Counted from the stretch's first letter, positions 1 through 8,582 are shown. The stretch: 64,000 nucleotides of DNA from an uncultured Arachnia sp. (GCA_947499145.1 CANMNB010000002.1:62001-126000), one strand, 5' to 3'. Program-made: numbers and translations. The notes: generated by a model from the sequence alone, not told the origin.

Positions 1-1003
1 CCTGGGTCAGGGGCAGCACGCAGTTGAAGCAGATGCCCATCCGGCAGCCGGAGGGCATGAGCACCCCGGCGTCCTCACCGGCGTCGAGGAGGGTGGTGCC
101 GGCGTCTGCCTGCAGGGTGACGCCGGTTTCGCTGTAGGTGACCGCGCCCCCCTCGCCGATGGCGTGGATGGCGGGTCGGAAGCGCTCGACGTAGAGCTGG
201 TCGGCCACGCCGGCGTCGGCCCAGTGGGCCTCGGCGTCGTCGAGCAGCGCGGTGGGCCCACAAACCCAGCACTGGCGGTTGCGCCAGTCGGGCACGACGT
301 CGTCGAGCGCGGACACGGGAAGGATGCCCTGCTCCTGGGTGAAGCGGGTGACCAGGCGGATGCGGCCGGCCGCAGCCATCGCCTCGAGCTCGCGACGGAA
401 CAGCATCTCGGCACTGGTAGGGGCGGAGTGGACGACCACGACATCGCGCGGGAGTCGGTCGTTGCGGAGCATCCCCATCACGGGGGTGATGCCACTGCCG
501 GCCGTCAGGAAGAGTGCCTTGTCGGGCGCTGGGTTGGGGACGACGAAGTCCCCCGTGGCTTGGTCGAGCAGGATGACGGTACCGGGACGCAGGTGGCGCA
601 GGACGTGGTTCGAGACCTTGCCGTCCGGGATGGCGCGGACGGTGATGGTGATGGTGTCAGAGCCCAGCGGGCTGGTGATGGAGTAGGCCCGCCAGTGGCG
701 AACACCGTCCACGTCCAGCCCAATGCGGGTGTACTGGCCCGGCTGGTGGGGACGCCAACCGCGGCCAGGCTTGATCTCCACCGTGGTGGCCGACGCGGTC
801 TCCGGACGGACGGCGACCACCCGGCCGCGCAGGTCGGCGCCGGAGCGAAGGGGGTCGATGAGGTCGAGGAAGTCCTCGGGCACGAGCGGTGTGGCCAGCG
901 CCTCGGCGACGCGGCGGGCTCCAGTACCGACTGTCCGCATGGCACGGCGCATCGGCGAAACCTGCGCCTGTGGCCCGGCGACGACGTCGCTTCCTGCGGT
1001 CAT
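1..1003 (-). CDS. ferredoxin reductase with C-terminal 2Fe-2S domain (partial)
   Basis: The frame runs off the left edge; 334 codons are visible. After an N-terminal segment (1-60) comes a flavodoxin-reductase FAD domain with the FAD-binding motif RAYSIT (about 118-123). An NAD(P)-binding domain follows with AGSGITPVMGML (about 167) and WVCGPTALL. At the end a plant-type ferredoxin domain begins, with cysteines in CRMGICFNC. The order FAD-NAD-2Fe2S is that of actinobacterial electron-transfer partners of fatty-acid desaturases or monooxygenases (Rv3230c-like). A desaturase gene may therefore lie beyond the edge, but that is an inference. The start is ATG at 1003. A -10-like TAGGAT lies 6 nt upstream, so the mRNA is probably leaderless and the palindrome at 1012-1027 probably controls it. 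Confidence 0.85.
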   Translation of the reverse strand, partial: MTAGSDVVAGPQAQVSPMRRAMRTVGTGARRVAEALATPLVPEDFLDLIDPLRSGADLRGRVVAVRPETASATTVEIKPGRGWRPHQPGQYTRIGLDVDGVRHWRAYSITSPLGSDTITITVRAIPDGKVSNHVLRHLRPGTVILLDQATGDFVVPNPAPDKALFLTAGSGITPVMGMLRNDRLPRDVVVVHSAPTSAEMLFRRELEAMAAAGRIRLVTRFTQEQGILPVSALDDVVPDWRNRQCWVCGPTALLDDAEAHWADAGVADQLYVERFRPAIHAIGEGGAVTYSETGVTLQADAGTTLLDAGEDAGVLMPSGCRMGICFNCVLPLTQ

Positions 1004-1009
1004 CACCCA

Positions 1010-1027
1010 ATCCTACGGTACCGTAGG
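1010..1027 (-). promoter_or_regulatory. leaderless promoter with overlapping 16-bp palindromic operator
   Basis: On the minus strand TAGGAT (1010-1015) sits 6 nt before the ATG at 1003. The perfect palindrome CCTACGGTACCGTAGG (1012-1027) overlaps this -10 box. A bound protein would block RNA polymerase, so this is probably the operator of a TetR-like or similar repressor of the ferredoxin reductase. The regulator is not in the window. Confidence 0.6.
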
Positions 1028-1222
1028 TTCGCCCTTCGGCCGACGTCTGAGGGGTGGGCGTGCACGAGGGGGGCCAGAGCGAGGCCGGAACGGCACATAC
1101 GTCCGCGCCGGGCACGAATCGGCCCCTTTCGGGCACGCCCCGCCGGTCCACCACCCACGCCCGCCGAAATCACCAGTTGTCTCGCCCGCGCGGCGCGGCA
1201 TCATTGGGGGCAGGAGGTACGG

Positions 1223-2572
1223 ATGACGGAATCGAACGAGCCCACGCGACCGCTCGGCGCGCAGGCGCAGCCCATGGGCGGTGGGGCGGCCGAGCAGCAC
1301 GCGCCCTCCAGTGCCCAGGGACAGCCTCGTGGCACCTGGGGTGCTCCGGGTCCGGGCGACAACGTCCGCCCACAGTTCGTACCCGGAGGGAGCCACCCCA
1401 CCCCGCCGTCCTGGACGCCCGGCCCCGGCGCAGCGAGCCCTCCCCCGCGTCCACAGCCCCAGCGTCGCGTCGGGATGGCAGGATTGCTCGCCGTCGCCGT
1501 GCTGTCCGCCGGCATCGGTGGCGGAGTGGGTGTGGCAGCGGACCGCTGGCTCGACGAGCAGGACCAGGCCGCCGTCATGGAGACCTCCTCGGGAACTCCC
1601 CAAGTGGTGCAGGGCGATCCGACGGCACCCGACTGGGCGGCCACGGCCGAGGCGGTCTCCGACGCCGTCGTCGCGATCCAACTCACCGGCTCGCAGGGCG
1701 GCGGGGGTGCGGGGTCGGGGGTCATCATCGACGCCGACGGCACCATCGTCACCAACAACCACGTCATCTCTGGCGGCGGGGCGGGCGCAGCCATCACGGT
1801 CGTCCTGGGTGCCGCGGTCTACGACGCCGAGGTCGTGGGCACCGATCCATCCACCGACCTGGCCGTCATTCGGCTGGTGGATCCCCCGACGGACCTCGCC
1901 GTGATGGAATTCGGGGACTCCGACGGTCTGCGCGTCGGCGATCCCGTCATGGCGATCGGCAACCCGCTGGGTCTGGCCGACACGGTCACCACGGGGATCG
2001 TCTCGGCCTTGAACCGGCCAGTCACCACGCGCGCCGTCACCGACGGGGACACGGCCTCCTCAACCGGCAACGGCACTGTCGTCACCGCCGCCATCCAGAC
2101 CAACGCAGCCATCAATCCCGGTAACTCGGGCGGCGCTCTCGTCGACGCCGAGGGCAGGCTCGTCGGCATCCCCTCGTCCATCGCCACGCTGACCTCCAAC
2201 GCCTCCGGCCAGGGAGGGAACATCGGAATCGGGTTCGCGATCCCCGTGAACCAGGCGCGCATCATCGTCGACCAATTGCTCTCCACCGGCACCGCCCGGC
2301 ACCCGCAGCTCGGCGTGACGGTGGGCGACGTCGTGTCAGGACCCCGACTCGGAGCCGAGATCGGCGAGGTCGTCCCCGACTCCGCCGCCGCCGAGGCCGG
2401 GATCCAGCCGGGCGACGTGGTGGTCTCCATGGACGGCGTCCCCGTCACCTCCTCGGAGTCCCTCGTGGCCCTGGTCCGTGGCGCGAAGATCGGCGAGCCT
2501 GCCGAGTTCGGCATTCTCCGCGACGGTGAGGAGCTGTCCGTCACCGCCCTCCTGCGGGCGGCCGACAACTGA
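1223..2572 (+). CDS. HtrA/DegP-type trypsin-like serine protease with PDZ domain
   Basis: A 449-residue membrane-anchored envelope protease. Residues 1-83 are a Pro/Gly/Gln-rich cytoplasmic tail. One membrane span follows (about 84-106, starting MAGLLAVAV). The trypsin-like domain has the full triad: His in TNNHVI (about 180), Asp in STDLAVI (about 211) and Ser in GNSGGAL (about 302). A C-terminal PDZ domain (about 365-445, LGVTVGDVVSG to the end) closes the protein. This is the PepD/HtrA layout of actinobacteria, which degrades or refolds damaged exported proteins. The start was chosen at the ATG preceded by AGGAGG (1212-1217); the longer open frame upstream is antisense to the reductase. 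Confidence 0.93.
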   Translation: MTESNEPTRPLGAQAQPMGGGAAEQHAPSSAQGQPRGTWGAPGPGDNVRPQFVPGGSHPTPPSWTPGPGAASPPPRPQPQRRVGMAGLLAVAVLSAGIGGGVGVAADRWLDEQDQAAVMETSSGTPQVVQGDPTAPDWAATAEAVSDAVVAIQLTGSQGGGGAGSGVIIDADGTIVTNNHVISGGGAGAAITVVLGAAVYDAEVVGTDPSTDLAVIRLVDPPTDLAVMEFGDSDGLRVGDPVMAIGNPLGLADTVTTGIVSALNRPVTTRAVTDGDTASSTGNGTVVTAAIQTNAAINPGNSGGALVDAEGRLVGIPSSIATLTSNASGQGGNIGIGFAIPVNQARIIVDQLLSTGTARHPQLGVTVGDVVSGPRLGAEIGEVVPDSAAAEAGIQPGDVVVSMDGVPVTSSESLVALVRGAKIGEPAEFGILRDGEELSVTALLRAADN

Positions 2573-2591
2573 GGGTCTTAGGGTTGCGGCC

Positions 2592-3455
2592 ATGATCTGC
2601 CGTGTCGTGATGGTCTCTCCGGCGCCCATCCTGGAGGAACTGGTCGCCCTGGTCCCGGACCCCGGTGACCGGCTCGTCACGAGCACCGACTACGGCCACG
2701 TGGTGAGCATCCTCACCGACCATCCCGATCCCGACGCCCTTCGTGACGAACTCCGGGACTCCAGCGACGGCGTCGCCACCGCGGTCATCACCGGCCGGCT
2801 CGCGACGGAACCTGCCCGGTTGGTGCTCTGCGACGTCGACTCCACCTTCACCACCACCGAGGCCGTGGACCTGCTGGCCGAGTACGCCGGGACCGCCCGG
2901 CAGGTGGCGGAGATCACGGAGCGCGCCATGCGCGGGGAGCTCGACTTCGAGCAGTCCTTGCGCGCCCGCGTCGCGACACTGCGAGGGCTCCCCACCACAG
3001 TCCTCGACGAGGTTCGCCCACGCATGACCCCCTCCCCCGGGGCGCACGCGCTGGTGGACGCCGCTCACCAGGCCGGGGCAGTGTTCGGGCTCACCTCCGG
3101 CGGCTTCAGCCAACTGGTCGGCCCCTTGGCGGAGCAGCACGGGGTCGACTTCTTCAACGCCATCGAGCTGGGCACCGAGCGGGCCGACGGGGTGGAGCGC
3201 CTGAGCGGGGAACCCGTCGGACCGGTCGTGGACCGGGCGCAGAAGGCCCGCGACTTGGCACGGTTCGCGGCGGAGCACGGCGTGCCCGGGGAACTGACGG
3301 TCGCCGTCGGTGACGGCGCCAACGACCTCGACATGCTGGCGGCGGCCGCGCTGGGCATCGCCTACTGCGCCAAGCCCGTCACCGCAGCCGCCGCCGACGT
3401 GGCCGTCGGCTTCCCCCGCCTCGATGCCGTCGCCGCGTTCGCGTTCCTGCGCTGA
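2592..3455 (+). CDS. serB: phosphoserine phosphatase SerB
   Basis: A 287-residue HAD-superfamily enzyme that removes phosphate from O-phosphoserine in the last step of serine synthesis. An N-terminal ACT-like region (1-75) precedes the catalytic domain. Motif I is DVDST (nucleophile Asp81, acid/base Asp83), motif II is the Ser/Thr in TSGGFS, motif III includes the Lys in RAQKAR, and motif IV is VGDGANDLDML. Instead of the usual 'LI' after DVDST it has 'FTTTEAVD'. The start is the ATG 7 nt after TAGGGT (2579-2584), a leaderless promoter pattern; no Shine-Dalgarno sequence is visible. It lies 19 bp after htrA but appears to have its own promoter. A strong hairpin follows. Confidence 0.92.
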   Translation: MICRVVMVSPAPILEELVALVPDPGDRLVTSTDYGHVVSILTDHPDPDALRDELRDSSDGVATAVITGRLATEPARLVLCDVDSTFTTTEAVDLLAEYAGTARQVAEITERAMRGELDFEQSLRARVATLRGLPTTVLDEVRPRMTPSPGAHALVDAAHQAGAVFGLTSGGFSQLVGPLAEQHGVDFFNAIELGTERADGVERLSGEPVGPVVDRAQKARDLARFAAEHGVPGELTVAVGDGANDLDMLAAAALGIAYCAKPVTAAAADVAVGFPRLDAVAAFAFLR

Positions 3456-3459
3456 ATCC

Positions 3460-3489
3460 CAGGGGTCCCCGCTCCCGCCGGGACCCCTG
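3460..3489 (+). terminator. hairpin downstream of serB
   Basis: A perfect 10-bp stem, CAGGGGTCCC (3460-3469) and GGGACCCCTG (3480-3489), with a 10-nt loop, begins 4 nt after the serB stop. No T-tract follows, as is common in high-GC actinobacteria. Confidence 0.65.
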
Positions 3490-3534
3490 CGGATAGGGTG
3501 AGAACCGCATTCCCACCCATGTCAAGGAGGAAAG

Positions 3535-5052
3535 ATGTCGGGTCGTATCCATAACGAGGCACTGCGTTCCAAGGTCATGTCCGCGCCGGATGCAGCTGCT
3601 CTCGTCGAGAACGGCTGGAGCATAGGCTTCTCCGGCTTCACCGGAGCCGGCTATCCCAAGGAGTTCCCCGAGGCTCTCGCCGCCCGTATCGACGCGGCAA
3701 ATCGCCACGGCGAGGAGCTCCGCGTCAATGTCCTCACCGGAGCCTCCACTGCACCGGAGCTCGACGGCGCCCTGGCCCGCACCGGCGGCATCAACTTCCG
3801 CGCGCCGTACCAGTCGGACCCGGACATGCGCGCCGCCATCAACAACGGCACCTCGTACTACTCCGACATCCACCTGTCCCACATGGGACCGCAGGTCTCG
3901 CAGGGCTTCCACGGCCCAATGCACCTGGCGGTCGTCGAGGTCACTGCGATCACGGAGGACGGCGAGCTCGTCCCGTCGTCGTCCGTGGGCATGAACCGCA
4001 CGTACCTGGACTACGCGGACAAGGTGGTCCTGGAGGTGAACACGTGGCAGTCCGAGGAACTGTTCGGGATGCACGACATCTACTACCCGATCGGCGAGCT
4101 GCCCCCGAACCGTCCGGCGCTCCCCATCACCCATCCCGGTGACCGCATCGGCAGCAAGACCCTCAAGGTGGACCCGGACAAGATCATCGCGATCATCGAG
4201 ACCGACGCGCCGGACCGCAACACGCCCTTCAAGCCGCTCGACCACGATTCGCTGGCGATCGCCGGGCACCTGCTCGACTTCCTGGGCGCGGAGGTCAAGG
4301 CCGGCCGGCTGCCGAAGAACCTGCTGCCCCTGCAGTCCGGCGTCGGCAACATCGCCAACGCCGTGCTCGCCGGCCTGCTCGAGGGTCCCTTCGAGCAGCT
4401 GACCTCGTACACCGAGGTCATCCAGGACGGGATGGTCGAGCTCCTCGACTCCGGCAAGCTGACCGTCGCCTCGGCCACCGCGTTCTCGCTCAGCCCCAAC
4501 GCCGCGAACAAGATGAATGACGAGGCCGCAAAGTACCGGGACAAGATCATCCTGCGGCCCCAGGACGTGTCCAACCACCCCGAGGCCATCCGCCGTATGG
4601 GCGTCATCTCCTGCAACGGCATGATCGAGGCCGACATCTACGGCAACGTGAACTCCACGCACGTCATGGGCTCCCGCATGCAGAACGGCATCGGCGGTTC
4701 CGGCGACTTCACGCGCAACGCCTACTTCAGCTCGTTCGTGACCCCGTCGACGGCCAAGGGTGGCGCGATCTCCTGCATCGTCCCGATGGTCAACCATGTG
4801 GACCACACCGAGCACGACGTGTCGGTGCTCATCACCGAGCAGGGTCTGGCCGACCTGCGCGGCCTGGCACCGCGGCAGCGGGCGCAGAGGATCATCGATA
4901 ACTGCGCGCACCCCGACTACAAGGAGCCGCTGCGCGAGTACGTCAAGCTCGCCGAGAAGAAGGCCAACGGAATGCACACGCCGCACGACCTGGCCACCGC
5001 ACTCGGCTGGCACGTCCGCTTCCTCGAGACGGGGACGATGGTCCAGCACTGA
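3535..5052 (+). CDS. succinyl-CoA:acetate CoA-transferase (acetyl-CoA hydrolase/transferase family)
   Basis: A 505-residue class I CoA-transferase, the usual length for succinate CoA-transferases of the AarC/Cat1 group. It probably moves CoA between succinyl-CoA and acetate, linking the TCA/propionate branch to acetate release or uptake. The predicted catalytic glutamate in YTEVIQDG falls at residue 294, the number of the active-site Glu in Acetobacter AarC. The oxyanion-hole motif GVGNIANAV (about 270) and the C-terminal GIGGSGDFTRNAY are present. The start is ATG with AAGGAGG (3526-3532) upstream. It is monocistronic, with a REP cluster behind it. Acetyl-CoA hydrolase activity is the main alternative. 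Confidence 0.92.
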   Translation: MSGRIHNEALRSKVMSAPDAAALVENGWSIGFSGFTGAGYPKEFPEALAARIDAANRHGEELRVNVLTGASTAPELDGALARTGGINFRAPYQSDPDMRAAINNGTSYYSDIHLSHMGPQVSQGFHGPMHLAVVEVTAITEDGELVPSSSVGMNRTYLDYADKVVLEVNTWQSEELFGMHDIYYPIGELPPNRPALPITHPGDRIGSKTLKVDPDKIIAIIETDAPDRNTPFKPLDHDSLAIAGHLLDFLGAEVKAGRLPKNLLPLQSGVGNIANAVLAGLLEGPFEQLTSYTEVIQDGMVELLDSGKLTVASATAFSLSPNAANKMNDEAAKYRDKIILRPQDVSNHPEAIRRMGVISCNGMIEADIYGNVNSTHVMGSRMQNGIGGSGDFTRNAYFSSFVTPSTAKGGAISCIVPMVNHVDHTEHDVSVLITEQGLADLRGLAPRQRAQRIIDNCAHPDYKEPLREYVKLAEKKANGMHTPHDLATALGWHVRFLETGTMVQH

Positions 5053-5077
5053 GCGCCTGACCTCGACCACGATCCAC

Positions 5078-5245
5078 GAGTAGGGCACGAAGCGCCCGTG
5101 TCGACTGGAACAACCCGCACCTCGACACGCCGCCTCCGGCGGCTACTCGGTGATCGTGCCCACCACACCCGCTCGTGGAGTAGCGTCGCCCAGCGACGCG
5201 TGTCGAAACGACACCACCTCGACACGCCGCCTCCGGCGGCTACTC
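5078..5245. repeat. REP/BIME-like cluster, two inverted pairs
   Basis: Four hairpin units share the flanks GAGTAG and TGTCGA. Forward units lie at 5078-5104 and 5178-5206; reverse-complement units lie at 5122-5148 and 5219-5245. Each unit holds a short hairpin directly after GTAG, for example CGTCGC-cca-GCGACG in 5178-5206 and CCGCC-gga-GGCGG in the reverse units. Stem sequences differ between units but pairing is kept. Forward and reverse units face each other 12-17 nt apart. This is the architecture of REP sequences (5' GTAG plus hairpin) paired as BIMEs. It may also act as a 3' mRNA stabiliser for the CoA-transferase. Confidence 0.8.
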
Positions 5246-5295
5246 GGCGACCGTGGGCAGGCCACGCCCGGCGGTTTCGTGGGAGACTGGCCGCC

Positions 5296-6495
5296 GTGAG
5301 CACTCGGGACTTCCTCGCCAGCATCGACGACGAGCTCGTGGCCCTGCGCCGCGAACTGCACCAGATCCCAGAAGTGGGGCTGCAACTCCCGCAGACCCAG
5401 GCGCGCATCCTCGCCGCCCTCGAGGGGCTGCCCCTGGAGATCACCACAGGAGCATCGGTGAGCAGCGTCGTCGCGGTCCTGCGCGGCGGGCTGCCGACCG
5501 ACGGCGAGCGCCCCGTCGTGCTGCTGCGCGGCGACATGGACGCCCTGCCCGTCGAAGAACTCACGGGCGAGGAGTTCGCCAGCAGAAACGGCAACATGCA
5601 CGCGTGCGGCCACGACCTGCACATGACGATCCTGGTCGGCGCCCTCCGGGCCCTCTGCGAGGCTCGGGACCAACTGGCTGGTGACGTCGTCTTCATGTTC
5701 CAGCCCGGCGAGGAGGGCCTGGACGGCGCGCGCTACATGATCGAGGAGGGAGTACTCGAGGCGGCCGGTCCGCGGCCGATCGCGGCCTACGCCATCCACG
5801 TCTGGTCCTCGCTCGAGCCCAGCGGGACCTTCTCCACCAAGCCAGGGACCGTCATGGCCTCCTCCGACGTGGCGAGCGTCAGGGTCGTCGGCCATGGCGG
5901 GCATGGATCCACCCCGCACCGCGCAACGGATCCCGTCCCGGCCCTGGCCGAGATGGTCACGGCGACCCATGCCCTGGTCACGCGACGCTTCAACGTCTTC
6001 GACCCGGTCGTGGTCACCGTCGGCCGACTGTCGGCCGGGACGATCGCCAACGTCATCCCGGAGGACGGCAGCTTCGACGCGACCCTGCGCACGTTCTCCC
6101 ACACTGCCCGGGACCGGCTCTTGGGAGAGCTGCCCCGGATGGTCCAGGGGATCGCCCACGCGCACGGCGTCGAGGCAGAATTCACCCTCACCGAGCAGTA
6201 CCCCGTCACCGTCAACGACCCGGAGCACGCCGACTTGGTGGCCGCCACCGTCACGGACCTCTTCGGTGAGGACCGCCACGCCCGTTGGAGCGAGCCCCTG
6301 GCTGGCGCCGAGGACTTCTCGCGCGTCCTGGAGGCGGTCCCCGGGTGCTTCATCGGCCTGTCCGCGTGCCCACCCGACGCGGATCCGGACACCGCCCCCT
6401 TCAACCACTCGGCTTACGCCCGATTCGACGACTCCGTCGTGGCCGACGGCGCCAACCTCCTGGCGGAACTGGCCCTGCGACGCCTGCGGGCCTGA
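5296..6495 (+). CDS. M20D-family amidohydrolase (hippurate / N-acyl amino acid hydrolase-like)
   Basis: A 399-residue metallopeptidase-like enzyme that cleaves amide bonds of N-acylated amino acids; the substrate cannot be read from sequence. Metal and catalytic motifs of the M20D clan are present: RGDMDALPVEE (about 80-90), the ACGHD motif with metal-binding Cys104, FQPGEEG with catalytic Glu pair, a His in YAIHVW, and AEDFSRVLE near the C terminus. The dimerisation (lid) domain sits at about 195-305 (VRVVGHGGHGSTPH). The start chosen is GTG at 5296, where homology begins; the open frame upstream runs through the REP cluster and should not be translated. The Shine-Dalgarno sequence is weak (GGGAGA). 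Confidence 0.88.
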   Translation: MSTRDFLASIDDELVALRRELHQIPEVGLQLPQTQARILAALEGLPLEITTGASVSSVVAVLRGGLPTDGERPVVLLRGDMDALPVEELTGEEFASRNGNMHACGHDLHMTILVGALRALCEARDQLAGDVVFMFQPGEEGLDGARYMIEEGVLEAAGPRPIAAYAIHVWSSLEPSGTFSTKPGTVMASSDVASVRVVGHGGHGSTPHRATDPVPALAEMVTATHALVTRRFNVFDPVVVTVGRLSAGTIANVIPEDGSFDATLRTFSHTARDRLLGELPRMVQGIAHAHGVEAEFTLTEQYPVTVNDPEHADLVAATVTDLFGEDRHARWSEPLAGAEDFSRVLEAVPGCFIGLSACPPDADPDTAPFNHSAYARFDDSVVADGANLLAELALRRLRA

Positions 6496-6530
6496 CGGTC
6501 GACACGGTTACGCTGGCTCGAGGAGGTGAC

Positions 6531-7106
6531 ATGGAACCGACCAAGGAGATCGCGACTCTCCCGCCGCTGCCCGTCCTGACGGACCGGGACCCGCCCAGCC
6601 CGCGTACCGGTGAACCCCGCCGCCCCTGGCCGGTTGCGGTCGCTCACGTGTTGTTCCAGCTGGCGGTGGCGGGCGTCGCACTCGCTTACGCGGTCCACTG
6701 GTGGCTGGCAGCCCACCCCGAGAGCTACCCCACGTCCGCCCGCCTCATCGAGTGGTTGGCCCCCGATCCCGGCAAGTGGTTGTCCCTGACCGTGGAGGGG
6801 GTGCTGGCCATCATCGTCGCGGTCACCGGCGGCGCGCTGGGGGTCGCCGGGTTCCAGGCCTGGAACGGCTGGCGCTGGTCCCGGTGGGCAGGACTCGTTG
6901 CCGTGGGACTGACCGGCGGGCTCGTCGCGTTGCTCAATTGGTGGGCCGCCATACCCCTCGGACTGGCAGTCGTGGCGGCCGCTCTACCGTTCCTGCCGCG
7001 CTCCACACGCTTCTTCGCGCAGTTCGCCAAGCAGCGGGAGCACCGCCCGGAGCCGTACCGCAGGCCGCAACAGATCACCTACGGTCGGCTTCCCCGCTAC
7101 CGCTAA
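6531..7106 (+). CDS. predicted four-span membrane protein, unknown function
   Basis: A 191-residue protein. It has a polar Pro-rich N terminus (1-38) and hydrophobic segments at about 40-62, 85-110, 118-138 and 142-158. The C-terminal tail is basic with several Gln, Arg and Tyr. I recognise no family. The start is ATG with an excellent AGGAGGTGA upstream (6521-6528), so translation is well supported. The gene lies 35 bp behind the amidohydrolase and may be co-transcribed with it. Confidence 0.75.
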   Translation: MEPTKEIATLPPLPVLTDRDPPSPRTGEPRRPWPVAVAHVLFQLAVAGVALAYAVHWWLAAHPESYPTSARLIEWLAPDPGKWLSLTVEGVLAIIVAVTGGALGVAGFQAWNGWRWSRWAGLVAVGLTGGLVALLNWWAAIPLGLAVVAAALPFLPRSTRFFAQFAKQREHRPEPYRRPQQITYGRLPRYR

Positions 7107-7125
7107 CCCCGTAGACTCAGCGCCC

Positions 7126-7695
7126 ATGGCCTCCAGCGACCGCATCATCAACGCCGGCCTCCGCCTCGTGCGAGGGCTCGTCCGAGACCAACTCCGACGC
7201 CGCACGCAACGGTCCGAGCAACGATCGCACGCCACCTTCCGCCGCCCCTCGCAGGCACCCCGCCCCGATGTGCGAGACGAGGTGAGCGCCCACGACTACC
7301 CGGGCGACTTCACCGGCCGGCCGACGATCTCCTACGCCCCCTTCCACGACGAGCAGCCAGACCCCGGCGAGATCGTGTGGACGTGGGTCCCCTACGAGGA
7401 GGACCACTCCCAGGGCAAGGACCGCCCGGTGCTCATCATCGGACGTGACGGCCCGTGGCTCCTCGCGCTGCAGATGACCAGTCAGGACCACGATCGCGAC
7501 GCGGCACAGGAGGCCTCGCAGGGTCGCTACTGGGAGGACATCGGCAGCGGGGACTGGGACCGCGACGGACGCCCCAGCGAGGTGCGGGTCAACCGGCTGA
7601 TCCGCGTCGCACCGCAAGAAGTGCGCCGCATCGGCGCCGTGCTGGGCGAGGACCGATTCAATCGTGTGGCCCGGGCGGTGCTCGAGCACTCCTGA
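7126..7695 (+). CDS. PemK/MazF-like (CcdB-fold) protein without visible antitoxin
   Basis: A 189-residue protein. Residues 1-60 are basic and Arg-rich. Residues about 80-185 carry a PemK-like fold: GEIVWTWVPYEEDHSQGKDRPVLIIG matches the conserved N-terminal strand-loop of PemK/MazF (in particular the K/DRPVLII strand), and later VRVNRLIRV matches the 'k.s.v..d.i..' strand. Unlike true toxins it has a long N-terminal extension and no small antitoxin gene beside it, so a housekeeping RNA-binding or RNase-like role is as likely. The start is ATG at 7126, 8 nt after TAGACT (7112-7117), a leaderless pattern. Confidence 0.7.
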   Translation: MASSDRIINAGLRLVRGLVRDQLRRRTQRSEQRSHATFRRPSQAPRPDVRDEVSAHDYPGDFTGRPTISYAPFHDEQPDPGEIVWTWVPYEEDHSQGKDRPVLIIGRDGPWLLALQMTSQDHDRDAAQEASQGRYWEDIGSGDWDRDGRPSEVRVNRLIRVAPQEVRRIGAVLGEDRFNRVARAVLEHS

Positions 7696-7717
7696 CCCGC
7701 CCCGGTAGGCTGACGGC

Positions 7718-8404
7718 GTGCATGACCTCGATTCCCAGACCCGGATCTCCGCCGATGCCGTGGTCTTCGACCTCGACGGGACCCTGGCGGACACCGTCTC
7801 CCTGATCGAGGACACCATCCACATGGTGCTCACCGACGACGGCCACCAGCCCGACCGCCACACGATCCGTTCCTTCATCGGCCGCCCCCTGGACATCGCT
7901 CTGGCGGAACTGACCGGCTACGACGTCTCCCACAACCGCATCGCGGCACTCGTGAAGACCTACCGCACGGCCTTCCTGCCCGCGGTCTCCGAGGCCGGCG
8001 AGTCACTCCTCCTGCCCGGAGTCCCGGACATGCTCCGACGCCTACGTGAGGCCGGGTACGCCATCGGGGTCGTCACGGCGAAGACCACGACGGGAGCCGA
8101 GCACCTGCTCCAGACGCTGGGGATCCGGTCCCTGGTTGACGTCCTGGTCGGCACCGAGCGCGTCAAGCACGGCAAGCCGGCCCCGGACTCGGGCCTGCTC
8201 GCGCTCGAGGAACTGGGGTCCGAGCCGTCGGAGACCTGGTACGTCGGTGACGCGGTCAGCGACATGGAGATGGCGATCGCCGCGGGGATGCGCCCCATGG
8301 GCGTGACCACAGGGGTGGCGGACCGGGACGAGCTGGTGGCTGCCGGCGCTGAAGCGGTGGCGGGATCGACGTCGGAAATCGCCGACATCGTGCTCGGCGA
8401 CTGA
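7718..8404 (+). CDS. HAD-family hydrolase, phosphoglycolate phosphatase-like
   Basis: A 228-residue soluble haloacid-dehalogenase phosphatase. Motif I is FDLDGTLADT (about 18-27), followed by a helical cap (about 30-95). Motif II is the Thr in VVTAKTT, motif III the Lys in VKHGKPAPD (about 150), and motif IV is YVGDAVSDMEMA (about 175). This is the Gph/PGP or pyrophosphatase (PpaX) subgroup; the substrate is uncertain. The start is GTG 6 nt after TAGGCT (7706-7711), a leaderless pattern. It lies 22 bp after the PemK-like gene. Confidence 0.85.
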   Translation: MHDLDSQTRISADAVVFDLDGTLADTVSLIEDTIHMVLTDDGHQPDRHTIRSFIGRPLDIALAELTGYDVSHNRIAALVKTYRTAFLPAVSEAGESLLLPGVPDMLRRLREAGYAIGVVTAKTTTGAEHLLQTLGIRSLVDVLVGTERVKHGKPAPDSGLLALEELGSEPSETWYVGDAVSDMEMAIAAGMRPMGVTTGVADRDELVAAGAEAVAGSTSEIADIVLGD

Positions 8405-8416
8405 TCCGAACAGCAG

Positions 8417-8490
8417 TGGAGCGGGCGACGGGAATCGAACCCGCGTGTCCAGCTTGGGAAGCTGGCGCTCTACCATTGAGCTACGCCCGC
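8417..8490 (-). tRNA. tRNA-Gly (anticodon CCC)
   Basis: The minus strand from 8490 folds as a complete cloverleaf. The acceptor arms are GCGGGCG and CGCCCGC. The D arm is GCTC-AATGGTA-GAGC. The anticodon stem CCAGC/GCTGG has the loop TTCCCAA, giving anticodon CCC. The T arm is GCGGG-TTCGATT-CCCGT. The discriminator is T and CCA is encoded (8417-8419). The length is typical. Confidence 0.96.
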
Positions 8491-8582
8491 GTGCCTGTGA
8501 CAGCGGCCCCAGCTTAGCGGAAGGCGTCGCACCGACGCACCTCGACCCGGGGCATGTGGACCTCACCCCGGCTCATCCAACG

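Noticed and set aside
3379-5088. A 569-codon open frame on the minus strand across the CoA-transferase gene
   Set aside because: It is antisense to a strongly supported gene, has no family motifs, and reflects GC-rich third positions.
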